In this document: positions 46,329-58,466 of the stretch, one piece after another
Numbering within the stretch: position 1 is the stretch's first letter
How the letters are laid out: the number at the start of each line of letters is the position of its first letter
From: Primulina eburnea
Lineage: Eukaryota; Streptophyta; Magnoliopsida; Lamiales; Gesneriaceae
DNA: 64,000 nt
Reading direction: 5' to 3'
Assembly (NCBI RefSeq): GCF_022965805.1
Contig: NC_133102.1
Span: 8,006,885-8,070,884 of the forward strand
Made by a program: the position numbers and the translations under genes
Notes under the pieces: generated by a model
What the model saw: only the letters and a program-made list of their open reading frames with translations
Told to the model about the DNA's origin: nothing
Database searches by the model: none

Positions 46329-47779
46329 TGTAGTGACCCGTTCCAGAATCACCTACTAATCAAAAACTAAGCATGCAATTAACCTAATCAATTATAATCA
46401 GAGATAACAGCGGAAATATGGCCAACAACAAATAGTTATACAACCCAATCGAAATCGAAGTCTAGACTAACTCAAAATGAAATATCCAGTACAACCATAT
46501 CGAATCAAATGGAAAACACTGAAAACTAAACCAACCAGCTACTCAACGTCCTCCTCCTGCTCCTCCTGAGCCATCCAACCTGAGGCCTGCCCCGTGGGAA
46601 TGGGGTGTCCAAGAATAAACAAAACCGAGGACGTGAGCGATAAGAACGCCCAGTACAAAAGTATGAGTATACAAACCTATAAGAAATGCACATGCTATGA
46701 TATGATACCAGGGTAGTCAAGAAACAGGAATCACAAAGGATCTCAAAATGCTCAGTATAGAGGCGCCAAGTGGATAGTGCCGCGCGGTCCAACCTCTGGG
46801 TCACTGCATCCACTACAAGACAGACGTGGACCTAAAATGTCCCGGACCACCGAAGCCCTCCCGACCCGTCGGCCACTGTGTACTCTCGGTGTCCATGCGT
46901 CCACAAGACAGGGCTGAGCGGCCCCAAGATATAGCTTATCTCGAAAGAGATACAGCTCAACAGTAAAGGCTATCTCGAAGGAGATACGGCTCAACATGAT
47001 ATGCAATATGCATCATAACTCGTGACATAATAGCATGCATCATATGACATATAACAATGCAGCAAATACTCATGCAACACATATAAGAATGTATACTCAA
47101 CCAGGATATCTCGGATAGTACTTTCGTACCTCTATCACAGCAAGCCTAGCCTTACGCAACACCGCTAATCAAGTCTAGCCCAAGCCTACGCATCAAAAGC
47201 ATACTCAATCAATACTACCATGCTCGACTAGCAAAACCAGTACTCCCTAGTACTACCAAAGGTTTAGGGTTTACCTTCGTCCGTCGACAGCCCTTTGATG
47301 TCGATTGCCTTGAAACTCAGGCGCCGCTACGCTACTACTCCTGGCAGCTCTTGGCTATCGCTCGACCAACAACTAACCCTAGAAACCTTCCAAATCCTCT
47401 CAACTATGAGGCAAAACTCAAGAAATTGGCAAGTCAAAATGAGGAAATCCGAGCACTATTTATAGGCCATGTTCGGATCCTCCGAACAACACTTCGGAAC
47501 GTCCGAACGCTACGTGTCCATTGGCTCTTGACAGCTCATGATCGGATCCTCCGATCATACACTTCGGACCGTCCGAACATGCATGGAAAATGACGTGTCG
47601 ATCAACACTTGACACCTATGATCGGATTCACCGAACTACACTTCGGATCGTCCGAACTCTTCGGTGCTTCCGAACCCTCTTCGGTCCGTCCGATCATGAC
47701 CATAGCCAAAATTACACCTTAAACCTTCTTAATCACCATTACTCCGTTAATTACCCAATTTGGAATTCGGGCTACTACA
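46329..47779 (-). repeat. gypsy2 3' LTR (left copy)
   Basis: Runs TGTAGTGACCCGTT ... GGGCTACTACA on the + strand. Contains the twin TATCTCGAAAGAGATA hairpins (46937-46952, 46971-46986) and the TTCGGA/TCCGAA array (about 47470-47695). Confidence 0.96.
47470..47695. repeat. TTCGGA/TCCGAA palindrome array in gypsy2 U3
   Basis: About ten inverted pairs such as TTCGGATCCTCCGAA, GATCGGATCCTCCGATC and TTCGGACCGTCCGAA, lying just upstream (in element sense) of the TATA box. Same array at 53591-53816. Confidence 0.85.
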
Positions 47780-47797
47780 TTCTCCCCCCCTCAAAAG
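47780..47797 (-). other. gypsy2 polypurine tract
   Basis: Minus strand CTTTTGAGGGGGGGAGAA directly before the 3' LTR, preceded by the Tekay phrase GATTTCGAGGACGAAATC. Confidence 0.9.
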
Positions 47798-47929
47798 ATT
47801 TCGTCCTCGAAATCAGGCTTAGAGAATGAACAAAATGAAATAACAACATCATTAATACATCTCAATTGTTGTTGAATACAACTGATACTATAATTACAAC
47901 TGAAAACACAAACTTATACAAAGCACAAC

Positions 47930-50900
47930 TCAAAAGAGCTCTGGATGCTCCGAACGCATACGACTCTCTAACTCCCAAGTGGCTTCTTCAGTGCCTCGAC
48001 GCTGCCACTGCACTAAGACAAGAGGAATGATCTTATTCCGCAACACCTTATCTTTGCGATCTAGAATCTGAACTGGTCGCTCCACGTAAGACAAATCCGT
48101 ATCAAGTTGAACTTCAGATGGATGTAGGATGTGTGACTCATCTGCTACATAACGTCTTAACAAGGATACGTGGAACACATCATGAATACTTGATAGGTAC
48201 GGCGGCAACGCAAGTCTGTAAGCTAAATCTCCCACACATTCCAGTATCTCGAATGGACCAATAAATCTCGGAGACAGCTTACCCTTGAGACCAAATCTCA
48301 AAATCCTGCGAAAAGGCGAAACTCGGAGAAACACCTTCTCACCTGGCTGAAAATGAAGAGGTCGACGCTTTGTGTTCGCATAACTAGCCTGTCGATCCTG
48401 AGCAGTCTTAATCCGCTTCTTGATTACTGCAACCTTATCTATAGCCTGCTGGACTAACTCCGGTCCCTCTACCTGTCGTTCCCCGACTTCATCCCAGAAT
48501 AATGGAGTACGACAACGTCGCCCGTACAACGCCTCAAATGGTGCCATACCAATACTACGATGATAGCTGTTGTTGTACGCGAACTCAATCAAAGGCAAAT
48601 GATCCTGCCAAGCGGGTCCGAAATCCATAACACAGGCTCGCAACATATCCTCAAGCGTACGGATAGTCCTCTCTGATTGACCGTCAGTCTCCGGATGATA
48701 AGCAGTACTCAGACTCAGTGTAGTACCCAAAGCTGACTGGAAACTACCCCAAAACCGTGAGGTAAAACGAGGATCTCTGTCACTAACAATACTGACAGGC
48801 ACTCCATGCAAACGTACAATCTCCTGAATGTACAATCGAGCCATACGATCGAAAGTGAAATCACGATTATACGGCAGAAAATGAGCAGACTTGGTGAGTC
48901 GATCCACCACTACCCAGATAGCATCGCTGTTCCTCGAAGATAATGGCAAGTGAGTAATGAAATCCATCGTAATATGCTCCCACTTCCATTCTGGAATAGG
49001 TAAGTTCAACAACAATCCTCCCGGTCGACGGTGCTCTGTCTTAACCTGTTGGCAAACTAGACACTTGGAGACAAACTGATACACGCTGCGCTTCATCCCT
49101 TTCCACCAAAACCGCATCCTCAAGTCTCTATACATCTTGTTGCTTCCTGGATGAACACTTAACTTGCTTCGATGCGCCTGAGACAATATCTCGTCCCTCA
49201 AAGTGTCATCCTCTGGTACTACAACCCGATTAGATAAGCACAGAAGACCATTGGACTGATAATGGAAATTACTATCACCACCAACTAACCGAGCTAATCT
49301 CTGAGTCTTGAGATCAGACATCTGAGCTTCTCGAATCCGAGTGAACAAATTGGGCTCAGATAAAATGGTAGCAACACGAATGCTCTCCATACCTTTCCGA
49401 TGCTTGAAGTTAAACCCCAACGAGCAACTATCCTGGATGGCACTAGTCATAGCACAAGTCTGAAGTGCAGAGGCTCTCACCTTGCGACTAAGCGCATCAG
49501 CTGTGAGATTCGCAGAACCTGGATGGTACTTGATCTCGCAATCATAATCCTTCAGCAAATCCATCCAACGACGTTGCCTCATGTTCAACTCAGCCTGAGT
49601 GAACAGATATTTCAGACTCTTATGATCAGTAAAGATTTCAAACTGAACACCGTACAAATAATGACGCCAAATCTTCAGCGCAAACACAATAGCTGCCAAT
49701 TCCAGATCATGAGTGGGATACTTCTCCTCGTGAGATTTCAGCTGTCTGGAAGCATAAGCAATCACATGACCGTTTTGCGTCAAAACACACCCTAAGCCTT
49801 GAGTGGAGGCATCGGTGTAAACACTGAAACCATCAGATCCTGACGGTAACGCCAAAACAGGTGCAGAAGTCAGAAGTCGACGAAGCTCTCTGAAACTATC
49901 TTCGCACTCGGATGACCACTTAAATGGAACATCCCTCCGAGTAAGTTGCGTCAATGGTCTGGCTATCTGAGAGAAATTCACGATGAAGCGACGATAATAC
50001 CCTGCCAGACCTAGAAAACTACGGATCTCAGCCACCGTCGTCGGACGTGACCAATTCAGCACTGCTTCAATCTTGCTGGGATCCACAGAAACTCCTTCCT
50101 TGGAAATCACATGACCAAGGAATACCACACGATCAATCCAGAACTCGCACTTACTCAGCTTAGCATACAATTGCTTCTCGCGAAGAATCTGCAACACAAT
50201 CCTCAAGTGTTGGGCATGCTCTTCCACACTGTGGGAATAGATCAAGATATCGTCAATGAAAACCACCACAAACTGATCCAGAAAATCTTGGAAGACTCGG
50301 TTCATCAGATCCATGAACACCGCTGGCGCATTCGTCAATCCAAATGGCATAACTAGAAACTCGTAATGCCCATAACGAGTACGAAATGCAGTCTTGGAAA
50401 TATCATCATCTCTGACTCTCATCTGATGATAACCCGATCGCAAGTCGATCTTGGAGTAAACAGAAGTACCCTGAAGCTGATCGAACAAGTCATCAATACG
50501 GGGTAAAGGGTACTTGTTTTTGATCGTCACCCGATTCAGCTGGCGATAATCAATGCACAACCGCATCGATCCATCCTTCTTCTTGACAAACAAAACTGGA
50601 GCTCCCCAAGGCGAAACACTCGGACGAATATAACCCTTATCAAGAAGATCCTGCAATTGCTGCTTCAGCTCTCTCATCTCTGACGGAGCAAGACGATAGG
50701 GGGCACGAGAAATAGGTGCAGTCCCTGGCATTAAATCTATGCCAAATTCCACCTCTCTAACCGGAGGAAAACCAGGAATCTCATCTGGGAAAACATCAGG
50801 AAATTCACAAACCACTGGAATATCCTCTAGACCAACACTACCTGTGGATGAATCAATCGCATAGATGAGGTAGCCTTCCCCGCCCGACTCTAAAGCACGA

Positions 50901-52351
50901 CAGGCTTTCAGAGCAGATACCACTGGCATCGGAGGTCGCGCTCCCTCACCATAGAAAAACCAACTAGAGCTTTCAGTCGTACGAAACTGAACAAGCTTCT
51001 GGTAACAATCCACAGTAGCTCGGTAGGTAGTCAATAAGTCTATACCCAAGATACAATCAAAATCTTCCATCTCTAGGATCATAAGATTCGCAGTCAACTC
51101 GTTACCCTCAAAATCTAAAGGACAACCCATCACTAGACGCTTTGCTAACACCGAATGACCCATCGGAGTAGAAACAGAAAGAATGACGTCTAGAGAAACA
51201 TAGGGTAACCTATGACGCTTAACAAATCGTGCAGAAATGAAGGAATGAGAGGCTCCTGTATCAATAAGAACAAAAGCAGGAATACCGCATAAATGAAAAG
51301 TACCTGCTATGACTCTCTCCGTCTCATCTGCAGCCTGATCCTGGTTCAGCGCAAAAACCTGACCTTGGGCACGAGGTCGAAGATTCGAACTACCCACTGC
51401 CTGACCCTGCCTCCTCTGCTGAACAGTCGTCTGAGATCCAGAACCGGATCCTGCTCCACCTCGCAACTGAGGACAATTCTTCTTAATATGCCCCATCTCT
51501 CCGCACTGATAACAAGCTCCTGCGGCTACTCGACATTGCTCCGTTGGATGGTTCTTCCCACAATGCGCACAAGACTCCTTCTTCTTACCAAAGCGGAAAA
51601 CACCACTAGATCGAGATCCAGATCCAGAAGAAGATGAACCAGATTTCTTGAATGACTGAGATCGAGGCCTCAAAGTACTCGGAGGTCTAGAAGAAGAAAG
51701 AATAGCCCTACCACGCTGGAGACTGATCTCTGCCTGGCGACACCGGTTCACTAACCCATCATAAGAAGTAGGATTATCACAGACAGTGACTCGATCAAAG
51801 ATCTCCTGATTAAGGCCCTGGAGGAAATGATCATACTTGGCCTCAGAACTGCCACTGATATGAGGAGCGAAGGGTAACAACTCAAAGAATTTCTGCTGAT
51901 ACTCATCAACAGACATACTCCCCTGCTTAAGGTTCAGGAGCTCAATCGTCTTGGCCTGGCGAAGGGCTGGAGGAAAGTACAGCTGCATGAACGCTGCACG
52001 GAAATCGACCCAAGTCGCTCTACCCTGCAACTGAACTATCGGCGCAGAAGTCGATCGCCACCACCTGCGAGCACGGCCCTCGAGAAGAAAACTAAGGGTC
52101 TCCATCTTCTGCTCATCGGTGCACTGGAATGCGCGGAAACAACTCTCCATGCGCTCTAACCTATCCTCCGCATCATCGGGAGTCTCACCGCCAACTAAAG
52201 GCTTAGGCCCCATCTGCATGAAACGATGCATATCGAAACGCCTAGGACCATCCCGACGATGACGATGCTCATGATGACGTCTATGATCGTCCTGGTCACC
52301 CCATCGACCTACACTCCCCTGACTACTCCCGTCATCAAAATGGTCAGCCAT
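47930..52351 (-). CDS. gypsy2 Gag-Pol polyprotein with chromodomain
   Basis: Single open frame. Start chosen at [13 protein letters not shown] (52351) because the related gypsy4 begins at the same Met; 17 codons upstream are also open. Order: Gag core ([32 protein letters not shown]), zinc knuckle [14 protein letters not shown] (~300), protease [10 protein letters not shown] (~365), RT with LCIDYRQLN and FIDDILIYS (~720), RNase H ([23 protein letters not shown]), integrase (HHCC region ending [38 protein letters not shown]), [10 protein letters not shown], and a C-terminal chromodomain ([14 protein letters not shown] ... [12 protein letters not shown]). Catalytic residues look intact. No gag-pol intron, unlike gypsy1. 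Chromodomains of this clade are thought to steer integration to particular chromatin. Confidence 0.96.
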   Translation of the reverse strand: MADHFDDGSSQGSVGRWGDQDDHRRHHEHRHRRDGPRRFDMHRFMQMGPKPLVGGETPDDAEDRLERMESCFRAFQCTDEQKMETLSFLLEGRARRWWRSTSAPIVQLQGRATWVDFRAAFMQLYFPPALRQAKTIELLNLKQGSMSVDEYQQKFFELLPFAPHISGSSEAKYDHFLQGLNQEIFDRVTVCDNPTSYDGLVNRCRQAEISLQRGRAILSSSRPPSTLRPRSQSFKKSGSSSSGSGSRSSGVFRFGKKKESCAHCGKNHPTEQCRVAAGACYQCGEMGHIKKNCPQLRGGAGSGSGSQTTVQQRRQGQAVGSSNLRPRAQGQVFALNQDQAADETERVIAGTFHLCGIPAFVLIDTGASHSFISARFVKRHRLPYVSLDVILSVSTPMGHSVLAKRLVMGCPLDFEGNELTANLMILEMEDFDCILGIDLLTTYRATVDCYQKLVQFRTTESSSWFFYGEGARPPMPVVSALKACRALESGGEGYLIYAIDSSTGSVGLEDIPVVCEFPDVFPDEIPGFPPVREVEFGIDLMPGTAPISRAPYRLAPSEMRELKQQLQDLLDKGYIRPSVSPWGAPVLFVKKKDGSMRLCIDYRQLNRVTIKNKYPLPRIDDLFDQLQGTSVYSKIDLRSGYHQMRVRDDDISKTAFRTRYGHYEFLVMPFGLTNAPAVFMDLMNRVFQDFLDQFVVVFIDDILIYSHSVEEHAQHLRIVLQILREKQLYAKLSKCEFWIDRVVFLGHVISKEGVSVDPSKIEAVLNWSRPTTVAEIRSFLGLAGYYRRFIVNFSQIARPLTQLTRRDVPFKWSSECEDSFRELRRLLTSAPVLALPSGSDGFSVYTDASTQGLGCVLTQNGHVIAYASRQLKSHEEKYPTHDLELAAIVFALKIWRHYLYGVQFEIFTDHKSLKYLFTQAELNMRQRRWMDLLKDYDCEIKYHPGSANLTADALSRKVRASALQTCAMTSAIQDSCSLGFNFKHRKGMESIRVATILSEPNLFTRIREAQMSDLKTQRLARLVGGDSNFHYQSNGLLCLSNRVVVPEDDTLRDEILSQAHRSKLSVHPGSNKMYRDLRMRFWWKGMKRSVYQFVSKCLVCQQVKTEHRRPGGLLLNLPIPEWKWEHITMDFITHLPLSSRNSDAIWVVVDRLTKSAHFLPYNRDFTFDRMARLYIQEIVRLHGVPVSIVSDRDPRFTSRFWGSFQSALGTTLSLSTAYHPETDGQSERTIRTLEDMLRACVMDFGPAWQDHLPLIEFAYNNSYHRSIGMAPFEALYGRRCRTPLFWDEVGERQVEGPELVQQAIDKVAVIKKRIKTAQDRQASYANTKRRPLHFQPGEKVFLRVSPFRRILRFGLKGKLSPRFIGPFEILECVGDLAYRLALPPYLSSIHDVFHVSLLRRYVADESHILHPSEVQLDTDLSYVERPVQILDRKDKVLRNKIIPLVLVQWQRRGTEEATWELESRMRSEHPELF

Positions 52352-52433
52352 CGCTACAAGATAGAATAGGGAAAATGGTAAAATGGTCAACGGAAATCCC
52401 AAAACAGAATCTATATCCCAAAATCGTACGCAT

Positions 52434-52445
52434 GCTCTGATACCA
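52434..52445 (-). other. gypsy2 primer-binding site
   Basis: Minus strand TGGTATCAGAGC, four bases after the 5' LTR end. Confidence 0.92.
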
Positions 52446-52449
52446 TAAA

Positions 52450-53900
52450 TGTAGTGACCCGTTCCAGAATCACCTACTAATCAAAAACTAAGCATGCAAT
52501 TAACCTAATCAATTATAATCAGAGATAACAGCGGAAATATGGCCAACAACAAATAGTTATACAACCCAATCGAAATCGAAGTCTAGACTAACTCAAAATG
52601 AAATATCCAGTACAACCATATCGAATCAAATGGAAAACACTGAAAACTAAACCAACCAGCTACTCAACGTCCTCCTCCTGCTCCTCCTGAGCCATCCAAC
52701 CTGAGGCCTGCCCCGTGGGAATGGGGTGTCCAAGAATAAACAAAACCGAGGACGTGAGCGATAAGAACGCCCAGTACAAAAGTATGAGTATACAAACCTA
52801 TAAGAAATGCACATGCTATGATATGATACCAGGGTAGTCAAGAAACAGGAATCACAAAGGATCTCAAAATGCTCAGTATAGAGGCGCCAAGTGGATAGTG
52901 CCGCGCGGTCCAACCTCTGGGTCACTGCATCCACTACAAGACAGACGTGGACCTAAAATGTCCCGGACCACCGAAGCCCTCCCGACCCGTCGGCCACTGT
53001 GTACTCTCGGTGTCCATGCGTCCACAAGACAGGGCTGAGCGGCCCCAAGATATAGCTTATCTCGAAAGAGATACAGCTCAACAGTAAAGGCTATCTCGAA
53101 GGAGATACGGCTCAACATGATATGCAATATGCATCATAACTCGTGACATAATAGCATGCATCATATGACATATAACAATGCAGCAAATACTCATGCAACA
53201 CATATAAGAATGTATACTCAACCAGGATATCTCGGATAGTACTTTCGTACCTCTATCACAGCAAGCCTAGCCTTACGCAACACCGCTAATCAAGTCTAGC
53301 CCAAGCCTACGCATCAAAAGCATACTCAATCAATACTACCATGCTCGACTAGCAAAACCAGTACTCCCTAGTACTACCAAAGGTTTAGGGTTTACCTTCG
53401 TCCGTCGACAGCCCTTTGATGTCGATTGCCTTGAAACTCAGGCGCCGCTACGCTACTACTCCTGGCAGCTCTTGGCTATCGCTCGACCAACAACTAACCC
53501 TAGAAACCTTCCAAATCCTCTCAACTATGAGGCAAAACTCAAGAAATTGGCAAGTCAAAATGAGGAAATCCGAGCACTATTTATAGGCCATGTTCGGATC
53601 CTCCGAACAACACTTCGGAACGTCCGAACGCTACGTGTCCATTGGCTCTTGACAGCTCATGATCGGATCCTCCGATCATACACTTCGGACCGTCCGAACA
53701 TGCATGGAAAATGACGTGTCGATCAACACTTGACACCTATGATCGGATTCACCGAACTACACTTCGGATCGTCCGAACTCTTCGGTGCTTCCGAACCCTC
53801 TTCGGTCCGTCCGATCATGACCATAGCCAAAATTACACCTTAAACCTTCTTAATCACCATTACTCCGTTAATTACCCAATTTGGAATTCGGGCTACTACA
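52450..53900 (-). repeat. gypsy2 5' LTR (right copy)
   Basis: 1451 bp, apparently identical to 46329-47779. Twin hairpins at 53058-53073 and 53092-53107. Confidence 0.96.
53578..53585 (-). promoter_or_regulatory. TATA box of gypsy2 5' LTR
   Basis: Minus strand TATAAATA about 315 bp into the LTR, right after the TTCGGA palindrome array. Confidence 0.65.
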
Positions 53901-54051
53901 TGGGGGCACTGCCCTCACATGGTTTGGATGGACAAGATTCACACGTATATGTGATTTTAAAAAAATTAGTCGACGTCATGTATATATCGCTAAATTTGAG
54001 CCTTTGATTCTATCATGAGGTAGTGCCCTTACATGTAAGATGGAATCAACC

Positions 54052-54662
54052 GTAATTATCCTCTACCATTCCGGGGAATTTTCGGTGTCATTTTCTTTGA
54101 ATTTGGGAGAAATTTCTGGAGAAACAAACTTCATGAATTCTTAAAGGCTAATTCACTTGGTTCAATAAGCTACTGCTCTGTTCTATAAAAGATCACACAC
54201 ACAAACGCTAAATATAAGATACATTCAACGAAGCATTTTAAACCGATTCTTTCAATTTCCACTTTTATTCCACACCAACTTCAACTTACAGTATTCTAAA
54301 TTCCATGGATTTCTCCTAAATCCAACCGAGAATTTTAAAACAAATAAATCCCAACAATCCTTTCAGAACCTCCCACACCCCAAGTTGTCTCTCGCTATTC
54401 TGAATCCACCCAGGACAAATGGCGGCTCCTGCACGAGCACGTCGGTATTTTGGCTATGCACATGCAACTTCTCAAAAACAATCATGTTTGATACAACTGA
54501 TTTTGGTCCTTCTAACCTTTCGCTGCCACGAGGTCGTCGTAGGAATGATTCGAATGATACAGCCCTTAAAAAAGATTTTACTGCTCATTCTGTAATGAAT
54601 ACTTGTCGTCCCTTAACCATTCAAACAGACGTGGTGCTCATCTGGTGCGGTGCTCCCCGATA
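54052..54662 (+). repeat. Segmental duplication copy 2, second piece
   Basis: Matches 11253-12058, minus the MITE at 11363-11540. Begins with the GTAATTAT target duplication of the 171-bp MITE and stops at CTCCCCGAT, where the gypsy3 fragment begins. Confidence 0.92.
54375..54662 (+). pseudogene. GLOX-like fragment, copy 2, 5' part
   Basis: Same frame and motifs as 11761-12060 (WRLLHEHVGI, then after a short deletion near 54478 the TDFGP, ALKKDFTAHS and LTIQTDVV parts). The Trp lost in copy 1 is intact here, but the deletion shifts the frame. Interrupted by the gypsy3 fragment; the rest is at 58341-58466. Confidence 0.82.
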
Positions 54663-54764
54663 GCAACACACTGAATCATATAAAGCATGTAAAACTTACA
54701 ACTTTGAGGCTTGACGACTGATCTTCCCGGCGCTGATGGTGGCACAACCCTTTACAGGACCTTT

Positions 54765-54776
54765 GCTCTGATACCA
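54765..54776 (-). other. gypsy3 primer-binding site
   Basis: Minus strand TGGTATCAGAGC at the LTR edge. Confidence 0.9.
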
Positions 54777-54778
54777 AC

Positions 54779-57700
54779 TGAAACATCATGTCCTTTTTAT
54801 TGCTTTAAAAGTACTAGAATTTTTTTTTCCAAACAATCAACTCTTGGCCATGTACATTTACCATATGAAAATATTTTTTTAAAATATTTTGCCATTTGAA
54901 ATAAAACGTCGACCAACTAGCATTTAAAAATCAAGTGATATAGTCATAAAAACGAAGTCGTCAAATGTTTTACCAAACCTAAAAGCAATGAATGTTGAAA
55001 AGTGTAGCCCTTACTAAACCTCTCAAAACCTCTCAAAAACATAAATAAAATGTCGTAAAAATCTTTAACTTAAAATCATAAACTTAAATGCGGAAATAGA
55101 AGCGCTGGTCCTCGGGTTGTGTGCACCGACAGTCCAGCAAAGTCATCCGTCAAGACCTCCAACATCATAATTATTAATATCACCTGCATCAACACACCTA
55201 GTGAGTCTAAAGACTCAACACGTCCTATCTTTGATAACAAGTAATACGTAATACAGTTAACATATAACAGTGAAAAATACTTGTACTTAAAATATTATTT
55301 TCTTAATAACGCATAAACTTTAAACTTAAACTTTTTCAAAACATAAACATTTCCAAAACGTAAGCATATCATATAAACGTATTCATATTCATATTCATAT
55401 TCATGTTCATGTTCTTGTTCGTGTTTGTTGAATTCGGATCATGATTATGACTCGTATTCTTAAACGTATTGGGCGATGGATCCATCTAAAGAAAACAACA
55501 GTACTGGGCGGCGGGGGACACCAGCAACACTCTCACCGGTCAATTGGGCCCTGGCATACGTATTAACATATCATGGCATTGGAAATACGATTGTCGGGGC
55601 TCCCTCTGGGGCTTTTTCCCATAAATGGGCTCCCTCTGGGGCCTTCTCCCCTCACGACATCTCCAATCATATTCATCATATTCGTATTCGTATCAACGGA
55701 AACACGATCGTCGAGCTCCCACTAGGACCATAACCCTCACGATATTTCCAACATATTGCAGTAGTCACAATCCCTTCACGTCCTTCAACATGTCGTATTT
55801 CCATCACTCAATAAAACATACATATAATATCATTTTTATTTTGAAACCAAGCATGCAATATGTCTTTTAAATGCCCATATTTAAATCATAAAAAAATCAT
55901 AGACATTTAAAAATCATAACTTAACATATTAAAAATCATAAATATCCATGAATATTTTAAAATAAACATTTTTACATCATAAATGTTTAAAATAAACATA
56001 AACATTTTAGCATACTATATCATAAAACATTAAACATATTAACGTCTTAAAAATCCATAAACATATAAAATTGACATATAAACATCCATAATAATTGAAA
56101 ATAATCATATTAGAATATAAAACAGAATTACGGCAATGCCATGACGTTTACTAATTTCTAGGTGTAAAATGACCGTTTTACCCCTGGACATAAAATTTAC
56201 CGTTTTTGACATTTTCTTAATTTCATTGACTATAAGATGTCCCAAATAATTATTTAAGCTTACATGAATTTTCTCATATTTTTATTTAGCTTAAAACGAG
56301 GACTCTTAATTTATTTTTTAAATAAGTCGTATTACTGCGTTTTAATCCCGAATTAAACCAAACCTTAATGTAAAATTCTCAAATTAAAAAATTAGACTTA
56401 TAATAATTATTTAAGCTTAAACCTAATTTTTCACAATTTTATTAAGCTTAAAACTAGGCGTTTCAATTAACTTGTTAATTAGCGTTTCGTGTGGCGATTA
56501 AATCTCGAATAAATCCAAAACTCGTTATTTTGATCCCAAATTTTAAACATAGCCTTTTTAATATTTATTCTACCCTTCCAAGTCATGAGCCACCCCCGTG
56601 GACCCTTGGAATTAATTTTTGCCTTTTAATTTTCGTTTTTGACACCCTACCGAACACACCGAGCCATCTCCTAATTTAACCGAGCCACGCCCGAGCCACC
56701 TTGAGCCAAAACCTAGCCAACTCATCTAGGGACCCACCTGACCAAGCCCAGCCCGAGAAACAACCCTGGCCCGACCAAAAGCTTGCTGGAGACTCACCTA
56801 ATTTACATGCATGTGTACGTGTGTAGTGCCTTGAACAATTGAACTCCTATCTAGTCTAGGACTCCTCCCAACCCTTAACCATCGTGCCACCCTGTCCCTA
56901 ACTGACCCTGGACCACGCCCAGACCATACCCAGTCCAACCCAAGCCCCTGAACGTGCACAGCAAGCCACTGAACCAGTGGCAGCAACTTCACGCGCAGCA
57001 CTTGCTGCATGCATCTCTCACGTCTTCTTGCACCAGCAGCCAGCCAAGCCGCCACAGCCCCAACCCAGGCTCCTAAGCACCCTCCTAGGACTCTAGTGCA
57101 ACCCCTTGACCCGGCCCTTGAAGCCCAGACCGAGCCCCCATGCCCCGAACAAAGCTTGAACTCTGCGCACCCCCATGGCAGAATTCTCGGGTAGAGTCCT
57201 TGCTGTCAAGGACTCTTCCCAGCCCTTGAGCGCGAGTCCTAGCTTGGCTAGGACTCCCTCCTTGACTCACCCACGAACTTGGCTAGCCCCTGGAACCAGC
57301 CATCCAAGCCCCAGCCCCTGAAACATAAAAACCGAGGCCAATACTCCAAGACAGCAGATTGTGCAACAGCTTGTGCCCTGTGTTCGTGTGTGGTGTTTCA
57401 GGTGCTGTTTTAGGTGTCTATTTTCGTGTAAAGCCGTGTCTAGTCGTGTCCTAATCATGGCAGCCCCTTATATGTACGTAAACATCACAAGTTTGAATCA
57501 AAAACATGATTGAAATCTCATAAATTACACAGGAACGAACATCATGCAAGTGTCACTTGTTTTTCTCAAACTTTTCATGCATAAAACTGATACTATGATG
57601 AGCTGATGGTTTTTTTAAAAAAAAGAATAGGCGTGCCTTTGCGTATTTTACGCACGAAAAACTGTTGCCGATTGCGAAGAACGGAGCAGGAACCGTGGCT

Positions 57701-58340
57701 TGAACTCTCCTTGAGCTTCCACCGAACGTTTTGTCAAAGTTTTTGTATGTGTGTGCTTCGTGTATAGGCTGGCCGAGAGGAGTTTTAATTTGTGTGGAGT
57801 GTGAGGCGTGAGCTTTTTCGTTTTTGGGGAGGGTTTTTGAAGTATTTTATAGTTAATTTGTGTACTAATTAGGCTTAGACCCATTTAACATATAATTAGG
57901 CCCATTAGTGCTCAATTAGCTTTTAATTAAAATATAAAATAGTTTTGGTAAAAATAAGTTTGTAAATTAAATAGCCGGGTTGCCAATAAGTTCGTATTTT
58001 TGTTGAAAAACCAACACTGATAAAATTTACGTCTTGGCGTATTAAATCACCTAAAAACCCCTTATTTCAAAAATAATAAAAAACATCACCTTTATTTTAA
58101 AAACATTTAATTAATAAAATCATTTTCTATTTTTTTTGCCACCGGTCTCCGTTCCTCGATCGCAACTCGAATAGCCCTTAAAAATATAGTTTTATGCATA
58201 ATGACAATTAAATCATATTTAACATATAATCATGAATGACACGTAATTAATTTAGCAATTAAATCAATTAATTTCTTATTTTCATAGTTCCTATATTTGC
58301 ATGTAGTTGGATTACGTCGTCTTAATTTTTGGACCTTACA
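54779..58340 (-). repeat. gypsy3 LTR, 3.56 kb
   Basis: In element sense it begins TGTAAGGTCCAAAAATT (58340) and ends ATGTTTCA (54779). Shares the block around GTGAGTCTAAAGACTCAACACG with gypsy1. Internal features: a TTCATA(G)TTCATG hexamer run at about 55380-55425, a repeated GGGCTCCCTCTGGGGC phrase at 55598 and 55627, and a GC-rich part at about 56680-57330 with many CGAGCC and AGGACTC words. Frames in the GC-rich part are not convincing genes. Confidence 0.85.
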
Positions 58341-58466
58341 CTAGTCCAGACCTAGGGATTGAACGACGGTGACCATGTTATGCGTAGTTTTGCTCTGTGC
58401 AATGGTGAGATTTGTGATTGGGTTGAGTTCCCTCGAGCACACACCAAGTTCCGCTGTGTGGGTTAA
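58341..58466 (+). pseudogene. GLOX-like fragment, copy 2, 3' part
   Basis: Continues the frame GLNDGDHVMRSFALCNGEIC-type sequence to WVEFP and a TAA at 58464-58466, as in copy 1. The stop before GLNDGDH is shared by both copies, so it predates the duplication. Confidence 0.8.

Larger units (their letters stand above)
46329..53900 (-). mobile_element. Ty3/gypsy element gypsy2 (Tekay-type), intact and very young
   Basis: 7572 bp: 5' LTR 52450-53900, primer-binding site 52434-52445, gag-pol 52351-47930, polypurine tract 47780-47797, 3' LTR 46329-47779. Perfect target duplication TGGGG (46324-46328 and 53901-53905). Both LTRs are 1451 bp and I found no mismatch reading them side by side; the single 1473-codon frame is open. 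It is the best candidate in the window for a recently active element. Confidence 0.96.
46304..54051. mobile_element. 171-bp MITE split by gypsy2, absent from copy 1
   Basis: Without gypsy2 the element is 46304-46328 plus 53906-54051. Terminal inverted repeats of about 33 bp: GGTTCGTTCGATGCTACATG at the left and, inverted, GGTTGATTCCATCTTACATG at the right, each followed by GGGGCACTRCC-like sequence. 8-bp target duplication GTAATTAT (right; left copy has one extra A). Copy 1 has the empty site at about 11253-11260. The TIRs and 8-bp duplication fit a hAT-type MITE. Confidence 0.82.
54663..58340 (-). mobile_element. Ty3/gypsy LTR fragment (gypsy3)
   Basis: One long LTR (54779-58340), primer-binding site (54765-54776) and about 100 bp of leader; everything downstream is missing. 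It interrupts the GLOX copy: host sequence resumes with CTAGTCC as in copy 1, while on the other side a short host segment (GGGACT) has been lost. A deletion of the rest of the element together with a few host bases explains this. The leader matches gypsy1 (TGTAAAGGGTT, CCTCAA.GT.TGTAA), so the two are relatives. Confidence 0.85.

Noticed and set aside
46526..47006. 95- and 84-codon frames (and the same at 52647-53127)
   Set aside because: Within gypsy2 LTRs across the hairpin region; no coding signature.
56798..57458. Several GC-rich frames on both strands
   Set aside because: Inside the gypsy3 LTR; overlap each other, start and stop arbitrarily and show no family motif.
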